From Streptomyces barkulensis (GTDB lineage Bacteria; Actinomycetota; Actinomycetes; Streptomycetales; Streptomycetaceae), in the NCBI RefSeq assembly GCF_002843305.1, contig NZ_PGSG01000035.1, forward strand, positions 1 through 46,651: 46,651 bases of DNA, read 5' to 3'. Position numbers and translations under genes: made by a program. Every line of letters starts with the position of its first letter. Position 1 is the first letter of the stretch. Below are positions 45,751-46,651 of the stretch, piece by piece. The notes under the pieces were generated by a model, which ran no database searches, had not been told where the DNA came from, and saw only the letters and a program-made list of their open reading frames with translations.

Positions 45751-46651
45751 TGAACGCTTCTCATCCTGAGCGCCAGGCGATCTCGATGGCGTGAACGGCG
45801 GCGACCGTGCGACCGATGCGGTTGGTGCTGCACCGGGCCTTGCGGAGGATCCGCCATTGCTTGAGGCGGGCGAAGGCGCGTTCGCCCGGGGCGCGCAGCC
45901 GGGCGTGGTCGCGGTTGTACTGCTGGTAGTGCTCGGGCAGGTCGCGATGACCGTAGTAGGGGGTGCGGACGGTCGCGCCGGCGCCCTGGTAGGCGCGGTC
46001 GGCCAGGACGAGGAGCTGACGGGACAGGCAGGCTTGGATCACACCGTGGGCGCGGGCTGCGGTCAGGTCGTGCGTGCGGCCCGGTGTCGCGCGGGAGAAC
46101 CAGAGCGGGGTGCCGTCCGGGCGGGCGATGACCTGCACGTTCATCCCGTGGCGGCGGTGCTTCTGCGAGTAGTACGGCTCGTCCGCCGCGATGCGGTTGG
46201 TAGTGATCAAAGTGCCGTCGAGGATGACGAACCCCTCCGGCGGCAGCTCGCGCAGGGCCTCGTGCAGGCTCGGGGCGCGCTCGGCGAGGAGGTCGACCGT
46301 TTCGCTCACGTACCGGCCGGCGGTGGCGGTGGAGATGCCGAACCCCGCTGCGGCCTGGGCCAGGGTCTCGTTCTTGCGCAGGTGCACCAGGACCAGCAGG
46401 GCCTGGCGGAAGCAGCCCAGCTTCCGCCAGCGGGAGTTCAGCTCACGCCTTCGGGCGTAGATGAGCCAGGAAACGTGCTCCACGACTTCGTGGGGGACGT
46501 CGAGCATGGCACGATACGGGACCAACAGGGCTCCTGTGTCGAGACGTTGGCGAGTGAGATCACCAGCCGCAACGACCAGGAGCCCTGCCGCGTTACGGCC
46601 CCCCGACCACCAGCCGCCATCACCCACGAACCACAGGATGAGAAGCGTTCA
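45751..46651 (-). mobile_element. IS5-family-like insertion sequence, copy 2
   Basis: Complete second copy, with the same 18-bp inverted repeats at 45751-45768 and 46634-46651 and the same orientation as copy 1. It appears identical over all 901 bases. The left flank reads GCCTGGTTAC. The last base of the window is the last base of the element, so the right flank and any target duplication are out of view. Confidence 0.9.
45761..46507 (-). CDS. IS5-family-like DDE transposase, copy 2
   Basis: Same 248-aa transposase as at 11-757, with D97, D170 and E209 intact, and the same longer alternative start (46627). Identity of the two copies implies recent transposition, gene conversion, or an assembly that placed one repeat at both ends of a contig. 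Confidence 0.88.
   Translation of the reverse strand: MLDVPHEVVEHVSWLIYARRRELNSRWRKLGCFRQALLVLVHLRKNETLAQAAAGFGISTATAGRYVSETVDLLAERAPSLHEALRELPPEGFVILDGTLITTNRIAADEPYYSQKHRRHGMNVQVIARPDGTPLWFSRATPGRTHDLTAARAHGVIQACLSRQLLVLADRAYQGAGATVRTPYYGHRDLPEHYQQYNRDHARLRAPGERAFARLKQWRILRKARCSTNRIGRTVAAVHAIEIAWRSG

Overview
This 46.65 kb window is high-GC actinobacterial DNA, almost certainly Streptomyces. The evidence is the gene order rpsJ to truA, the arginine/glycine-rich tail of S3, the long acidic/lysine-rich tail of L17, frequent GTG starts, and an XRE plus DUF397 gene pair. Function calls come from reading translated sequence and motifs. No database search was run.

Layout. (1) 1-901 is a complete IS5-family-like insertion sequence. 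An identical copy in the same orientation closes the window at 45751-46651, so the window runs exactly from one IS to the other. (2) 1059-2149 is an XRE regulator overlapping a DUF397 gene. It is separated from the next, convergent operon by a perfect hairpin. (3) 10414 down to 2239 (minus strand) is a polymorphic-toxin operon. It holds a 1578-aa RHS protein with a WXG-like N-terminus and an unrecognised C-terminal tip, a likely immunity gene, a DUF4291 gene, and two successive YwqJ-deaminase/SUKH-3 toxin-immunity pairs joined by short overlaps. (4) 10926-14154 is a minimal class II lanthipeptide locus with one 67-aa precursor and one LanM synthetase. No transporter, protease or regulator is beside it. 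(5) 14580-32779 is the S10-spc-alpha ribosomal supercluster: rpsJ-rplC-rplD-rplW-rplB-rpsS-rplV-rpsC-rplP-rpmC-rpsQ, rplN-rplX-rplE-rpsZ-rpsH-rplF-rplR-rpsE-rpmD-rplO, secY-adk-map, infA-rpmJ-rpsM-rpsK-rpsD-rpoA-rplQ, then truA. Hairpins mark most of the internal boundaries. The rpsD here is the four-cysteine (zinc-binding) form and lies inside the alpha operon. (6) 33043-45307 is a three-gene surface system: an FG-GAP propeller protein, a LamG lipoprotein, and a 2308-aa RHS protein ending in a Hint autoprocessing domain and a PIN-like nuclease tip. A small candidate immunity gene follows at 45390-45725, directly against the second IS.

How it fits together. The essential translation and RNA polymerase genes are flanked on both sides by accessory conflict genes (two unrelated RHS toxin loci and one lantibiotic-type locus), and the whole is bracketed by direct IS copies. 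Recombination between the IS copies would delete rpsJ to rpoA, so simple loss should be lethal while tandem amplification is conceivable. The exact match of window ends to IS ends also fits a draft contig ending in a collapsed repeat, so the outer junctions need checking. The most interesting accessory items are the orphan LanA/LanM pair, the PIN-tipped RHS with its predicted immunity gene, the unrecognised tip of the first RHS protein, and a YwqJ cassette whose homologous N-terminus reads upstream of its start codon.
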